Made by a program: the position numbers and the translations under genes
NCBI RefSeq assembly: GCF_023715885.1
Contig: NZ_JAMBOY010000005.1
Coordinates: 186,001-250,000 of the forward strand
Origin: Microbacterium hydrocarbonoxydans
Lineage (GTDB): Bacteria > Actinomycetota > Actinomycetes > Actinomycetales > Microbacteriaceae
Length of the DNA stretch: 64,000 nt
Reading direction: 5' to 3'
Part shown: one piece after another, positions 1 through 8,314 of the stretch
How the letters are laid out: every line of letters starts with the position of its first letter
How positions within the stretch are numbered: position 1 is the stretch's first letter
Notes under the pieces: model-generated
What the model saw: only the letters and a program-made list of their open reading frames with translations
Database searches by the model: none
Told to the model about the DNA's origin: nothing

Positions 1-357
1 GGAGCGCACGTCGTCCTCGCGTCCGAGCAGATCGAGCTGGGCGTCGAGCTCGCGATCCTCGGTGCGCAGCATGATCGCGGGTGGGCCGAGCCCCGTGAGG
101 TTCTCGGTCTCGATCTTGCGACGGATCCACCAGTCCGGATCGTGGTGCGCCCCCAGCCCCTCGATCGGCTTGCCCGCACCGGGCAGGTCGTCGAAATCGC
201 CGCGGCGGATCGCGACCTGGATCGCCGACTCGATGAACGCCGCCCGGTCGACAGCCGCGGCTGCGCCGGGAGTCGTGGCGACCCGGGACTCCTCGTCCCC
301 CTCGTCGGCCTGCCTCTGCGCGCGGTACCTCGCCGCGGCCTCGCGTGGATCGGTCAT
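1..357 (-). CDS. DUF1992 (DnaJ-homologue subfamily C member 28 type) protein, 3' end outside window
   Basis: The reading frame is open from an ATG at 357 to the window edge, giving 119 residues. It carries the DUF1992 signature: an AFIESAIQVAIRRGDFDDL stretch followed by PGAGKPI, then DPDWWIRRKIETENL (roughly residues 44-85). DUF1992 proteins are small soluble proteins of unknown function related to the conserved domain of DNAJC28. A GGAGG element 6 nt before the ATG supports this start. It is divergent from the MATE gene. The family call is solid; no function is proposed. Confidence 0.85.
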   Translation of the reverse strand, partial: MTDPREAAARYRAQRQADEGDEESRVATTPGAAAAVDRAAFIESAIQVAIRRGDFDDLPGAGKPIEGLGAHHDPDWWIRRKIETENLTGLGPPAIMLRTEDRELDAQLDLLGREDDVRS

Positions 358-447
358 GGCGCACCTCCGTGCCTCCGGTCCTCTCCACCCTAGAACGCGG
401 AGCACGCGCTCGGGCCGGGCGTCGGTGGCACCCCATAGGCTCGGAGG

Positions 448-1767
448 ATGACCGGGCGCACCCTCAACCGCGAGATCCTGCGGCTCGCGGTTCCGGCGCT
501 CGGGGCGCTGATCGCCGAGCCCGCCTTCCTCATCGTGGACGCCGCGCTCGTCGGCCACCTCGGGACCACACCGCTCGCCGGTCTCGGCATCGCCGGGGCC
601 GTGCTGCAGACGATCGTCGGCCTCATGGTGTTCCTCGCCTACTCCACGACGCCTGCCGTCGCTCGGCACTTCGGCGCCGGCCGTCCCGGCGACGCCGTCT
701 CGGTCGGCGTGAACGGCATGTGGCTCGCACTCGCTCTGGGCGCGGTGCTCGCCGCCGCGGGTGCTGCGTCGTCCCCCTGGCTCGTGTCGCTGTTCGGTGC
801 GAGCGAGGCCGTCTCCGAGCAGGCAGGCGCGTACCTCGTCGTATCCATGTGGGGTCTCCCCGCGATGCTGATCGTGTTCGCCGCGACCGGCCTGCTGCGC
901 GGGATGCAGGACACGGTGACGCCCCTCTGGATCGCCGGCCTCGGCTTCGGCGCCAACGCGCTGCTCAACGTCGTGTTCATCTACGGTCTCGGCTGGGGCA
1001 TCGCCGGGTCGGCCGCCGGTACCGTCGTGGCCCAGTGGGGCATGGTCGGCGCGTACGCGCTGGTCGTCCGACGGCTGGCCGCGAAGCATCGGGCGTCGCT
1101 GCGCGTGCAGCGCGAGGGTCTCGGACGCACGGCGCGCTCGGGCGGCTGGCTGTTCCTGCGCACCGTGAGCCTGCGCGTCGCGCTGCTCGCGACGGTCGCC
1201 GTGGCGACCGGAATCGGCACGTCGGAGCTCGCGGGCTGGCAGATCGTCTTCACGATCTTCTCCGCAGCCGCGTTCGCCCTCGATGCCCTGGCCATCGCCG
1301 CGCAGGCCCTCATCGGCAAGGAGCTGGGCGCGGGCGACGAGCAGCAGGTGCACCGGGTCCTGCAGCGCACGGTCGCGTGGGGCGTGTGGTTCGGCGTGAT
1401 CGTCGGCGCGGTCATCGCGGCGCTCTCGGGGGTGCTGGGCATCGTGTTCACGGGCGACACGGCGATCGCGACCCTGGTGCAGCCGGCGCTGCTCGTGCTC
1501 GCGGTGGCGCAGCCCATCGCCGGAGTGGTGTTCGTGCTCGACGGCGTGCTGATGGGGGCGGACGACGCCCGATACCTCGCGATCGCCGGCGGGCTGAACC
1601 TCGTGCCCTTCCTCCCTGCCCTCTGGATCATCGCCGCGACCGGAGTGAGCGGCGCGGCCGGGCTGATCTGGCTGGCCGTCGCGTTCTTCGGGGTCTACCT
1701 CCTGGCACGTCTGGCCACGCTGGGATGGCGCGTGCGCTCCGGGGGTTGGGTGTCTGCGGGCGCCTGA
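448..1767 (+). CDS. MATE family efflux transporter (DinF type)
   Basis: The 439-residue protein has about 12 hydrophobic segments and the MATE layout of two similar halves. It opens with EILRLAVPALGALIAEPAF, followed by VDAALVGHLG (about residues 28-40) and LLRGMQDTVTPL (about 150), all typical of the DinF branch. MATE proteins export drugs or metabolites using Na+ or H+ gradients; the substrate cannot be told from sequence. A TAGGCT box sits exactly 6 nt before the ATG, so the mRNA is probably leaderless, which also fixes this start. It stands alone as a transcription unit. Confidence 0.9.
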   Translation: MTGRTLNREILRLAVPALGALIAEPAFLIVDAALVGHLGTTPLAGLGIAGAVLQTIVGLMVFLAYSTTPAVARHFGAGRPGDAVSVGVNGMWLALALGAVLAAAGAASSPWLVSLFGASEAVSEQAGAYLVVSMWGLPAMLIVFAATGLLRGMQDTVTPLWIAGLGFGANALLNVVFIYGLGWGIAGSAAGTVVAQWGMVGAYALVVRRLAAKHRASLRVQREGLGRTARSGGWLFLRTVSLRVALLATVAVATGIGTSELAGWQIVFTIFSAAAFALDALAIAAQALIGKELGAGDEQQVHRVLQRTVAWGVWFGVIVGAVIAALSGVLGIVFTGDTAIATLVQPALLVLAVAQPIAGVVFVLDGVLMGADDARYLAIAGGLNLVPFLPALWIIAATGVSGAAGLIWLAVAFFGVYLLARLATLGWRVRSGGWVSAGA

Positions 1768-1898
1768 GCGCAGCATCTCCTCCTGCACATGTCCGCCGCG
1801 CACAGCGCCTTCCACACTCCCCGAAGTTTTCCGGGATACAGCGTCCGCACGGCTCGCGCCGCCCCGCATCATCGAGGGACACTGAAGGGATGCTGGGG

Positions 1899-2219
1899 AT
1901 GAACGAACCACAGGTGTGGACACTGATCGGCGTCTTCGCGGCGGGGATGTGCGGCACGATCACTCTGATCGTGACGATGTTCGCGCGCATCATGAAGACG
2001 GAGTTCGCGAGCGTGCGGAACGAGTTCGCGAGCGTGCGGAACGAGTTCGCGAGCGAGTTCGCGAACGTGCGCACCGAGATCGCGAGCGTGCGCACGGAGA
2101 TGACTCTCGGCTTCGAGGCCGTTCGCGCGGAATTCCGTGCCGTGCACGGCCGCATCGACACCCTGGATCGCGACGTCAACGCGATCTACCGCCACCTCTT
2201 CGGCATCGACCGCAGCTGA
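1899..2219 (+). CDS. Small membrane-anchored coiled-coil protein (paralog A)
   Basis: The 106-residue product starts MNEPQVWTLIGVFAAGM, has one N-terminal membrane helix (about residues 6-30), then a charged helical region with heptad units of the type EFASVRN (about residues 34-66), and ends DTLDRDVNAIYRHLFGIDRS. It is clearly paralogous to the partial gene at 63826 (MTEPQTWTVIGVFAA). An ATG at 1890 is possible, but GAAGGG lies directly against it and is well placed for 1899. Function is unknown. A cytoplasmic coiled coil tethered to the membrane suggests a scaffold or oligomerisation role, which is inference. Confidence 0.7.
   Translation: MNEPQVWTLIGVFAAGMCGTITLIVTMFARIMKTEFASVRNEFASVRNEFASEFANVRTEIASVRTEMTLGFEAVRAEFRAVHGRIDTLDRDVNAIYRHLFGIDRS
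2001..2096 (+). repeat. 21-bp tandem repeats encoding coiled-coil heptads
   Basis: Units at 2001-2021 and 2022-2042 are identical (gagttcgcgag cgtgcggaac). A truncated 12-bp unit follows at 2043-2054, then diverged units at 2055-2075 and 2076-2096. Each unit encodes seven residues, so copy-number change keeps the heptad register. Confidence 0.85.
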
Positions 2220-2253
2220 CCGAGGTCGCCGTCGCCGAGGCCGGGGTCGCCGC

Positions 2254-2928
2254 TCAGACCGCGTGCCTGCGGCACCACTCGTACATGATCACGGCGGCCG
2301 CGGCACTGGCGTTGATGGAGCGCGTCGAGCCGTACTGAGTGATCTCGACGTGAGCGGATGCCGCGGCGAGCGCCTCGTCGGAGAGTCCAGGGCCCTCCTG
2401 CCCGAACAGCAGCACGCACCGCGAGGGCAGGTCGGCACGGTCGACCGGCACAGCGCCGTCCACGTTGTCGACCGCGATGATCGGCAGCTCCTGCGTGCGC
2501 GCCCATTCGGTGAAGCCCTCCACGTCGTCGTGGTGCACCACATGCTGGTAGCGGTCGGTCACCATGGCGCCGCGCTTGTTCCAGCGTCGGCGGCCGATGA
2601 TGTGCACCGTGTCGGCCAGGAACGCGTTCGCGCTGCGCACGATCGACCCGATGTTCATGTCGTGCTGCCAGTTCTCGATGGCGACGTGGAACGGGTGCCG
2701 ACGGGTGTCGAGGTCGGCGACGATGGCCTCCAGGCGCCAGTAGCGGTACCGGTCGATGACGTTCCGGGTGTCGCCGGCGGCGAGCAGGTCGGGATCGTAC
2801 TGCTCACCCTGCGGCCATGCACCCTCTCCGCCGGGCCAGGGGCCGACGCCGTAGCCCGGCTGGGGCGACGCCCCGTCGTCGGCCGATCCGCGCGGCGCGG
2901 GGTGCTCGGAGAGGGGCTGCACGTCCAT
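2254..2928 (-). CDS. TrmH/SpoU family RNA 2'-O-methyltransferase
   Basis: The 224-residue protein has the three SPOUT motifs in order: NIGSIVRSANAF (motif 1, about residues 92-103), LLFGQEGPGLS (motif 2) and QYGSTRSINASAAAAVIMYEW (motif 3, ending near residue 219), which together form the trefoil-knot S-adenosylmethionine site. The family methylates ribose 2'-OH groups in tRNA or rRNA; the target nucleotide cannot be read from sequence. The ATG at 2928 is preferred because TACCCT lies 6 nt upstream, matching the leaderless pattern of this genome. It is divergent from mntH and shares a 69-bp intergenic region with it. Confidence 0.88.
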   Translation of the reverse strand: MDVQPLSEHPAPRGSADDGASPQPGYGVGPWPGGEGAWPQGEQYDPDLLAAGDTRNVIDRYRYWRLEAIVADLDTRRHPFHVAIENWQHDMNIGSIVRSANAFLADTVHIIGRRRWNKRGAMVTDRYQHVVHHDDVEGFTEWARTQELPIIAVDNVDGAVPVDRADLPSRCVLLFGQEGPGLSDEALAAASAHVEITQYGSTRSINASAAAAVIMYEWCRRHAV

Positions 2929-2959
2929 CACGCCAGGGTATCCCCGCGCTACCGAGTCG

Positions 2960-2981
2960 ATATTTAGGGGCGCCGAAATAT
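2960..2981. promoter_or_regulatory. Putative MntR/DtxR-type operator 1 upstream of mntH
   Basis: An inverted repeat with arms ATATTTAGG and CCGAAATAT separated by GGCG (one mismatch in nine pairs). The TTTAGG-N4-CC(G/T)AAA core resembles DtxR/MntR-family operators. It lies 17 bp before the start of the Nramp gene and a DtxR-family regulator is encoded 1.7 kb away. Confidence 0.6.
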
Positions 2982-2990
2982 CCGCTACGA

Positions 2991-3006
2991 TTTCGGCATG
3001 CCTAAA
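2991..3006. promoter_or_regulatory. Putative MntR/DtxR-type operator 2, spanning the mntH start codon
   Basis: TTTCGG-CATG-CCTAAA has the same six-base arms and four-base spacer as the site 30 bp upstream. It covers the ATG at 2998. With the TACGAT box at 2986-2991 and a probable leaderless transcript, it would sit on the transcription start. Confidence 0.55.
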
Positions 3007-4281
3007 AATGACGTCCTCGAGACGCCGTCGTCGCGCGTGGCCCCGTCCCGCAGCCTGTGGCTGCTGGGCCCCGCCCTCGTCGCCGGAGTCGCGTATCTCG
3101 ATCCGGGCAACGTCGCGAGCAACATGACCGCAGGTGCCCAATACGGGTACCTGCTCGTCTGGATCGTGGTCGTGGGCAACGTCATGGCCTGGCTCATCCA
3201 GTACCTCTCGGCGAAGCTGGGCGTGGTGACCGGGCAGAGCCTGCCCGAGGTGATCGGCACGCGGATGCGACGCGCCTGGGCCCGCCGCGCGTACTGGCTG
3301 CAGGCTGAGCTCGTCGCCATGGCCACCGACCTCGCCGAGGTCATCGGCGGAGCCGTCGCCCTCAATCTGCTGTTCGACGTCCCGCTGCTGCTCGGCGGCC
3401 TCATCACAGGCGCGGTCTCGATGGTCCTGCTCGGCGTGCAGAGTCGGCGCGGTGCCCGTCCGTTCGAGTTCGTCATCATCGGCCTCATGGCCATCATCAC
3501 GGTGGGCTTCGTAGCCGGCCTGTTCATCGCTCCTCCCGACGGCGCGGCCGTGGTCGGCGGTCTCGTTCCCCGCTTCGAGGACACGGGCTCGGTGCTCCTC
3601 GCCGCCTCCATCCTCGGGGCGACGATCATGCCGCACGCGATCTACGCCCACTCGTCGCTCACCCGCGACCGCTTCGGCTCCGCCACCGCGCACGCGCCGA
3701 CCGAGGCGGCGCGCACCGAGAGCTCGCGCATCCGTCGTCTGCTCACCGCGACCCGGTGGGACGTCTCGATCGCGATGCTCATCGCAGGGTCGGTGAACCT
3801 CAGCATCCTGCTGCTCGCGGCGGCGAATCTCGCCGGCGTCGAGGGGACCGATTCACTCGAAGGAGCGCACGCCGCGCTCGCCGCCGGTCTCGGCCCCGTC
3901 GTCGCGACGTTCTTCGCGGTCGGCCTCCTCGCCTCGGGCCTGGCATCGACGTCGGTGGGCGCGTACGCCGGCGCCGAGATCATGCACGGACTGCTGCGCG
4001 TGCGGATCCCGCTCCTCGCCCGACGGCTGGTGACGCTGATCCCCGCCCTGGTGATCCTGGGTGCCGGAGTCGACCCGACTCTCGCGCTCGTGCTGAGCCA
4101 GGTCGTACTGTCCTTCGGCATCCCGTTCGCGCTCATCCCGCTCGTGGCACTGACCGCCCAGAAGCGCACGCTCGGCGCGTGGGCGAACCGGGGGTGGACG
4201 ACCGCCGCCGGGGTGATCGCCTCCGTGCTCCTGATCGCGCTCAACGGCGCACTGCTCTGGCTGGTTCTCACAGGAGCTTGA
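2998..4281 (+). CDS. mntH: Nramp family divalent metal (Mn2+/Fe2+) transporter
   Basis: The 427-residue protein has 11 predicted membrane segments, the Nramp metal-binding DPGN in the first segment (residues 35-38) and MPHAIYAHS in segment 6 (about residues 211-219), both of which line the metal site. It is a proton-coupled importer of Mn2+ and Fe2+ in the inner membrane. TACGAT ends 6 nt before the ATG, so the transcript is probably leaderless. Two inverted repeats of TTTNGG-N4-CCNAAA type overlap the promoter and start codon, and a DtxR-family regulator follows at 4680, suggesting repression by Mn2+. Length and motifs are normal for MntH. Confidence 0.93.
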   Translation: MPKNDVLETPSSRVAPSRSLWLLGPALVAGVAYLDPGNVASNMTAGAQYGYLLVWIVVVGNVMAWLIQYLSAKLGVVTGQSLPEVIGTRMRRAWARRAYWLQAELVAMATDLAEVIGGAVALNLLFDVPLLLGGLITGAVSMVLLGVQSRRGARPFEFVIIGLMAIITVGFVAGLFIAPPDGAAVVGGLVPRFEDTGSVLLAASILGATIMPHAIYAHSSLTRDRFGSATAHAPTEAARTESSRIRRLLTATRWDVSIAMLIAGSVNLSILLLAAANLAGVEGTDSLEGAHAALAAGLGPVVATFFAVGLLASGLASTSVGAYAGAEIMHGLLRVRIPLLARRLVTLIPALVILGAGVDPTLALVLSQVVLSFGIPFALIPLVALTAQKRTLGAWANRGWTTAAGVIASVLLIALNGALLWLVLTGA

Positions 4282-4338
4282 GCCGCCGACCGTGCAGAGC
4301 GCTCTGCCGGCTCGCCGCCGACGATTAGGCTCGATGAC

Positions 4339-4641
4339 ATGTCTGCCGATTCCGCGCGCCGCACCGTTCGCATCCTCACCTGGATCGGGCTCGCGACCGG
4401 CGTCATCAGCGGCCTGCTCGTCGCCTTCCCGAAGGCGCTGCCCGTCGGCGGCCCGTGGGTGCAGCTGGCGCTCGGCGTCGCGACGCTCGTCCTCGCCTTC
4501 CGCGCGCGCAAGACCGGCATCGCCGAGGTCGAGGGCTTCGACGGACGGCTCTCGCTGTTCGCGGCCCTGCTCGGGTTCCTCGTGGTCTTCTTCGCGGGTC
4601 AGGTGGCCTTCGGCATCCTCGTCGCGGTCGCCAATCCCTGA
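4339..4641 (+). CDS. Small three-helix membrane protein, unknown function
   Basis: The 100-residue product has three hydrophobic helices (about residues 10-30, 38-56 and 70-97) with RARKTGIAEVEGFDGR forming the loop between the second and third. No named family is recognised. TAGGCT lies 7 nt before the ATG, so it probably has its own promoter although it sits between mntH and the mntR-like gene. A link to metal homeostasis would be guilt by position only. Confidence 0.65.
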   Translation: MSADSARRTVRILTWIGLATGVISGLLVAFPKALPVGGPWVQLALGVATLVLAFRARKTGIAEVEGFDGRLSLFAALLGFLVVFFAGQVAFGILVAVANP

Positions 4642-4679
4642 CCTCTGAGCGCCCGAACGGCCTCGCCTAAGCTGGAGCG

Positions 4680-5312
4680 GTGGCATCCCCGGCAGCAGAC
4701 GACTACCTGAAGACGGTCTACGCGCACACCGAGTGGCAGGACGCGCCGATCACGCCGTCGGTGCTCGCCGCGAAGCTCGGCATCGCGCCGTCGTCGGTCA
4801 CGGAGATGGTGAAGAAGCTCGCCGCCGCCGGTCTCGTCTCCCACGTGCCCTACGGGGCGGTGCGATTGACGGATGCCGGAACCCGGCGCGCGCTCGCCAT
4901 GGTGCGGCGTCACCGACTGATCGAGACGTGGCTCGTACAGGAGTTCGGCTACGGCTGGGACGAGGTGCACGACGAGGCCGAGGTGCTCGAGCACACGATC
5001 AGCGACCGCCTGCTCGAGGGCATCGACGAGCGCCTCGGGCGCCCGCGGTTCGACCCCCACGGCGACGCGATCCCGGATGCGGATGGCAACGTCGACCGGG
5101 AGCCGTTCGTGCTGCTCGCGGACGCCCCGGCCGGTCACACCGGTCGAGTCCTGCGCGTCGACGACCGCGACCCCGAGCTGCTGCGCGCCCTCGATGCTCT
5201 CGGTCTGGTCGTCGCCGCGACGGTCGAGACGACGGCCTCCGGAATCCGCCTCGACGGCGCGGACGTCGAGCTCCCCGATGGAGCAGCCGACGTCGTCTGG
5301 CTGACCGCCTAG
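4680..5312 (+). CDS. DtxR/MntR family metal-dependent transcriptional regulator
   Basis: The 210-residue protein starts with a winged helix (YLKTVYAHTEW, then LAAKLGIAPSSVTEMVKKLAAAGLV, residues 9-53), continues with the dimerisation helices containing RRHRLIETWLVQEFGYGWDEVHDEAEVLEH (about residues 76-105), and ends with a FeoA/SH3-like domain from about residue 140. The length matches long DtxR-type members rather than the 140-residue Bacillus MntR. The family binds Mn2+ or Fe2+ as co-repressor. Proximity to mntH and its two TTTNGG operators makes Mn2+ the likelier ligand. GTG start with TAAGCT 6 nt upstream fits a leaderless mRNA. Confidence 0.87.
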   Translation: MASPAADDYLKTVYAHTEWQDAPITPSVLAAKLGIAPSSVTEMVKKLAAAGLVSHVPYGAVRLTDAGTRRALAMVRRHRLIETWLVQEFGYGWDEVHDEAEVLEHTISDRLLEGIDERLGRPRFDPHGDAIPDADGNVDREPFVLLADAPAGHTGRVLRVDDRDPELLRALDALGLVVAATVETTASGIRLDGADVELPDGAADVVWLTA

Positions 5313-5374
5313 ACCGGTTCGGGCAGCCCGCAGGCTGTCACCTCGCGGCAACACTCGCCCAATAGGCTGTGCAC

Positions 5375-6184
5375 ATGGGACACCGCGACGACATCGAGTG
5401 CTGGCTGACCGACATGGACGGCGTGCTCGTGCACGAGAACACCGCCATTCCCGGCGCGTCCGAGCTGCTCGCCGGATGGGAGCAGAACGAGATCCCGTAC
5501 CTGGTCCTCACGAACAACTCGATCTTCACGGCGCGCGACCTGTCCGCCCGGCTCCGGGCCAGCGGCCTCGTCGTGCCGGAGGAGCGCATCTGGACCTCGG
5601 CTCTCGCCACGGCGGACTTCCTCAAGCAGCAGCTGCCCGGTGGGTCGGCGTTCGTCATCGGCGAGGCGGGCATCCTCACCGCCCTGCACGAGGCCGGCTT
5701 CATCATGACGGAGACGACCCCTGACTTCGTCGTGGTCGGCGAGACGCGCAACTACTCCTTCGAGGCCATCACGAAGGCCATCCGTCACATCATCAACGGC
5801 TCGCGCTTCATCGTCACGAACCCCGACGCGACCGGGCCGTCGGCCGACGGCGTGCTTCCGGCGACCGGCGCCATCGCGGCGCTCATCACCAAGGCGACGG
5901 GCAAGGAACCCTACGTCGTCGGCAAGCCCAACCCGATGATGTTCCGGTCGGCGCTGAACAAGATCGGCGCCCACTCGAAGAAGACCGGCATGATCGGCGA
6001 TCGCATGGACACCGACATCGTCGCAGGCATCGAGGCCGGCCTGCACACGGTGCTCGTGATGACCGGCATCAGCGACGAGGCCGAGATCGAGAAGTACCCG
6101 TTCCGCCCCGACGAGGTCGTCGACTCGGTCGCCGACCTGCTGCCCACCGTCACCGAGTCGATCCCGACGCTCGACGAGGACTGA
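5375..6184 (+). CDS. HAD-IIA family sugar-phosphatase-like hydrolase (NagD type)
   Basis: The 269-residue protein shows the HAD motifs: DMDGVL (nucleophile Asp, about residues 13-18), LTNNS (about residue 48-52), KPNPMMF with the conserved Lys, and GDRMDTDIVAG for Mg2+ binding. The long C2 cap between motifs is that of the NagD/IIA class, which dephosphorylates nucleotides or sugar phosphates. The ATG at 5375 is chosen because TAGGCT sits 6 nt upstream; an in-frame GTG at 5369 is less likely. The next gene begins one base after the stop, so they are probably co-transcribed. Confidence 0.88.
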   Translation: MGHRDDIECWLTDMDGVLVHENTAIPGASELLAGWEQNEIPYLVLTNNSIFTARDLSARLRASGLVVPEERIWTSALATADFLKQQLPGGSAFVIGEAGILTALHEAGFIMTETTPDFVVVGETRNYSFEAITKAIRHIINGSRFIVTNPDATGPSADGVLPATGAIAALITKATGKEPYVVGKPNPMMFRSALNKIGAHSKKTGMIGDRMDTDIVAGIEAGLHTVLVMTGISDEAEIEKYPFRPDEVVDSVADLLPTVTESIPTLDED

Positions 6185-6185
6185 C

Positions 6186-6752
6186 GTGGGCGCGCTCGAC
6201 GACGGCGAACGGATCTCGGCGGCGGATGCCGCGGCCTGGCGCGCGTGGCTCGAGCAGAACCACGACCGCACGGCGGGCGTCTGGCTGCTGAGCGTGCGAG
6301 GCCGCTCGACGGGGGTCGGCTATGACGACGCCGTCCGGCAGGCGCTGTGCTTCGGCTGGATCGACGGCCCGGTGCGCACCTTCGACGACACGACCGTCGG
6401 ACAGTGGTTCAGTCCACGCCGACGAGGCAGCGGATGGGCGGCGACGAACAAGGCCCGCATCGCCGAGCTCGAAGCGACGGGGCAGATGGCGGCGGCGGGG
6501 ATCCGCGTGCTCGAGGCCGCACGCGCCGACGGGTCGTGGACCGTGCTCGACGGCCCCGAGGCGGGCATCGAGCCGCCGGAGCTCGCGGCGGCTCTGGATG
6601 CCGTGCCAGCCGCGCGCGACAATTGGGACGCGTTCCCGAAGTCCGTGAAGAAGTTCGGCCTCACGCACATCGCGATGGCGAAGCGACCGGAGACCCGCGC
6701 AGCGCGCATCGCCAAGATCGTCGCGGACGCGGCGGAGGGAAGGCGCCCGTGA
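6186..6752 (+). CDS. YdeI/OmpD-associated family protein
   Basis: The 188-residue protein has the family hallmarks AWRAWLEQNHDRTAGVWLL near the N terminus, QALCFGWIDGPVR and WFSPRRRGSGW in the centre, and WDAFPKSVKKFGLTHI near the C terminus. The biochemical role of this family is not settled. GTG start immediately after the HAD stop; its own stop overlaps the GTG of the following small membrane gene (GTGA), indicating translational coupling along the three genes. Confidence 0.82.
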   Translation: MGALDDGERISAADAAAWRAWLEQNHDRTAGVWLLSVRGRSTGVGYDDAVRQALCFGWIDGPVRTFDDTTVGQWFSPRRRGSGWAATNKARIAELEATGQMAAAGIRVLEAARADGSWTVLDGPEAGIEPPELAAALDAVPAARDNWDAFPKSVKKFGLTHIAMAKRPETRAARIAKIVADAAEGRRP

Positions 6753-6922
6753 ACCAGTCCGACCTGCTCTTCCTGACCATCATCGCGATCATGTCGACGT
6801 CGCTCATCGTCCTCGTCGTGCAGCTCGTGCGCTCCCGCCGCCGCGGACCCGACGGCGGCGAAGGCGACGGCCGCGCCGGCTGGTGGGAAGGCCCCTGGGA
6901 CGACGACGACCGCAAGCGCTGA
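6749..6922 (+). CDS. Single-pass small membrane protein (57 aa)
   Basis: Starts with GTG overlapping the upstream stop codon (GTGA). One membrane helix at about residues 6-27 (LLFLTIIAIMSTSLIVLVVQ) is followed by a basic RSRRR cluster and an acidic, glycine and tryptophan-rich tail (GWWEGPWDDDDRKR). The positive-inside signal places the tail in the cytoplasm. No family is recognised. The coupling to the YdeI-like gene makes it likely to be real despite its size. Confidence 0.65.
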   Translation: MNQSDLLFLTIIAIMSTSLIVLVVQLVRSRRRGPDGGEGDGRAGWWEGPWDDDDRKR

Positions 6923-6939
6923 CCCGGCGGTCGCACGAC

Positions 6940-8106
6940 TCAGCCCAGCGTGAGACTCCGCACGGACTCCACCGGCTCCGGCATCCGCAGCGGACCCCGT
7001 CCGGGCGTGATCGTGCCGAGGATGCGTGCCCCGCGCGCTCCCGTGCCGCCCGGCGTCACCGCAGGCACGCCGTGCATCGTGCACCATCCGATGAGGGCGA
7101 ACAGGATCGCCTCCTTGCTGTCGACGGGCGCGCCGAGTTCGTCGGCGAGCACGACCTCGACACCCGGGAGCGCGTCGCGGAGCCCCTGCAGCAGGAGAGG
7201 GTTGTGGCAGCCGCCGCCGGAGACGGCGAGGAAGCTGATACCCACGGCGCGCACGTCCTGCGCGACCGTGCGCACCGTGAGCTCCGTGAGTGTGCGCACG
7301 AGGTCGGGGCCTGAGATCTCGCGCCCCTGCCGGCGTGCCTCGTCGACGTGGGCGCGCACGTATTCGAGGTGGAAGTGCTCCTTGCCCGTGCTCTTCGGCG
7401 CCGGAAGCGCGTAGTACGGGTCGGCGAGCAACGCGGCGAGCAGTGGATGGTCGACCGTTCCCGTTCGCGCGATCGCGGCATCCGCGTCGTAGCCGCGCGG
7501 GTCGAGTCCCTCGGCGACGACGACCGCGTCGACGAGCGCGTTGGCGGGTCCGATGTCGTAGGCGACGAGACCATCGGGTCCGACCACGGTCATGTTCGCG
7601 ATGCCTCCGAGGTTCACGGCTGCCGAGACACCCGCACGGTCCCGGAGCAGCAGCTCGTCGAGGAACGACACCAGCGGGGCGCCGTGACCGCCGACGGTGA
7701 TGTCGCGGACGCGGACGTCCGACACGACCGGAGCACCGACGCGCTCCGCGATCCAGGCCGCCTGGCCGAGCTGCAGGGTGCCGAGCGCATGGTCGCCATC
7801 CACCCAGTGGTAGACCGTCTGGCCGTGCGTGCACACGGCGTCGACTCCGCCGACCGCCTCGGATGCGGTTGCGGCGACCTCGGCGAACGCCTGGCCGATC
7901 AACGTGTCGAGCTCGCACACTTCGGCCAGCGTGGTCTGCGCGGGAGGGAGGGCGGCGACGAGGCGGGCGCGCAGCGCGGACTCGTACGGGACGCTGTCCT
8001 CGTGGAGCACGATGCCGTGCAGAGCGCCCGCCTCCTCACGGAAATCGACGACGGCCACGTCGATGCCGTCGTGCGAGGTGCCGGAGAGCAGTCCGAGTAC
8101 GCGCAT
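6940..8106 (-). CDS. anmK: Anhydro-N-acetylmuramic acid kinase
   Basis: The 388-residue protein begins [21 protein letters not shown], with the ATP-binding GTSHDGID characteristic of AnmK, and later has [32 protein letters not shown] and [11 protein letters not shown]. AnmK hydrolyses and phosphorylates 1,6-anhydro-MurNAc to MurNAc-6-phosphate in cell-wall recycling. GAAGGA lies before the ATG, and a TAGGCT box about 30 nt upstream indicates a leadered promoter. It stands alone; MurQ is not next to it. It converges with the 57-residue gene with 17 bp between stops. Confidence 0.92.
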   Translation of the reverse strand: MRVLGLLSGTSHDGIDVAVVDFREEAGALHGIVLHEDSVPYESALRARLVAALPPAQTTLAEVCELDTLIGQAFAEVAATASEAVGGVDAVCTHGQTVYHWVDGDHALGTLQLGQAAWIAERVGAPVVSDVRVRDITVGGHGAPLVSFLDELLLRDRAGVSAAVNLGGIANMTVVGPDGLVAYDIGPANALVDAVVVAEGLDPRGYDADAAIARTGTVDHPLLAALLADPYYALPAPKSTGKEHFHLEYVRAHVDEARRQGREISGPDLVRTLTELTVRTVAQDVRAVGISFLAVSGGGCHNPLLLQGLRDALPGVEVVLADELGAPVDSKEAILFALIGWCTMHGVPAVTPGGTGARGARILGTITPGRGPLRMPEPVESVRSLTLG

Positions 8107-8314
8107 GAGTGTCCTTCCCGCGGCATTGGTTGATCCGAGCCTACGCGGAATTTGTTAAGGATGTAGACGGAACGTCACGGCCTCTCCTGCACATGCCTGG
8201 CTCATCATGGGTTCCTCCCCTGCTCGGTCAGGTGAGCCATGGGGCCGCACCGGCGGTCGGCGGGTGCCAGCTAGCATTCTGCGAAACCCGTCAGAGCCTC
8301 GTCAGAATAGGAGC

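Noticed and set aside
2254..3693. Long N-terminal extension of the SpoU methylase through the mntH region
   Set aside because: The extension is antisense to mntH and lacks homology; the TACCCT box and the methylase length support the ATG at 2928.
5314..5340. Short CAGCC/GGCTG hairpin after the mntR-like gene as a terminator
   Set aside because: The stem is only five base pairs and could arise by chance in GC-rich DNA.
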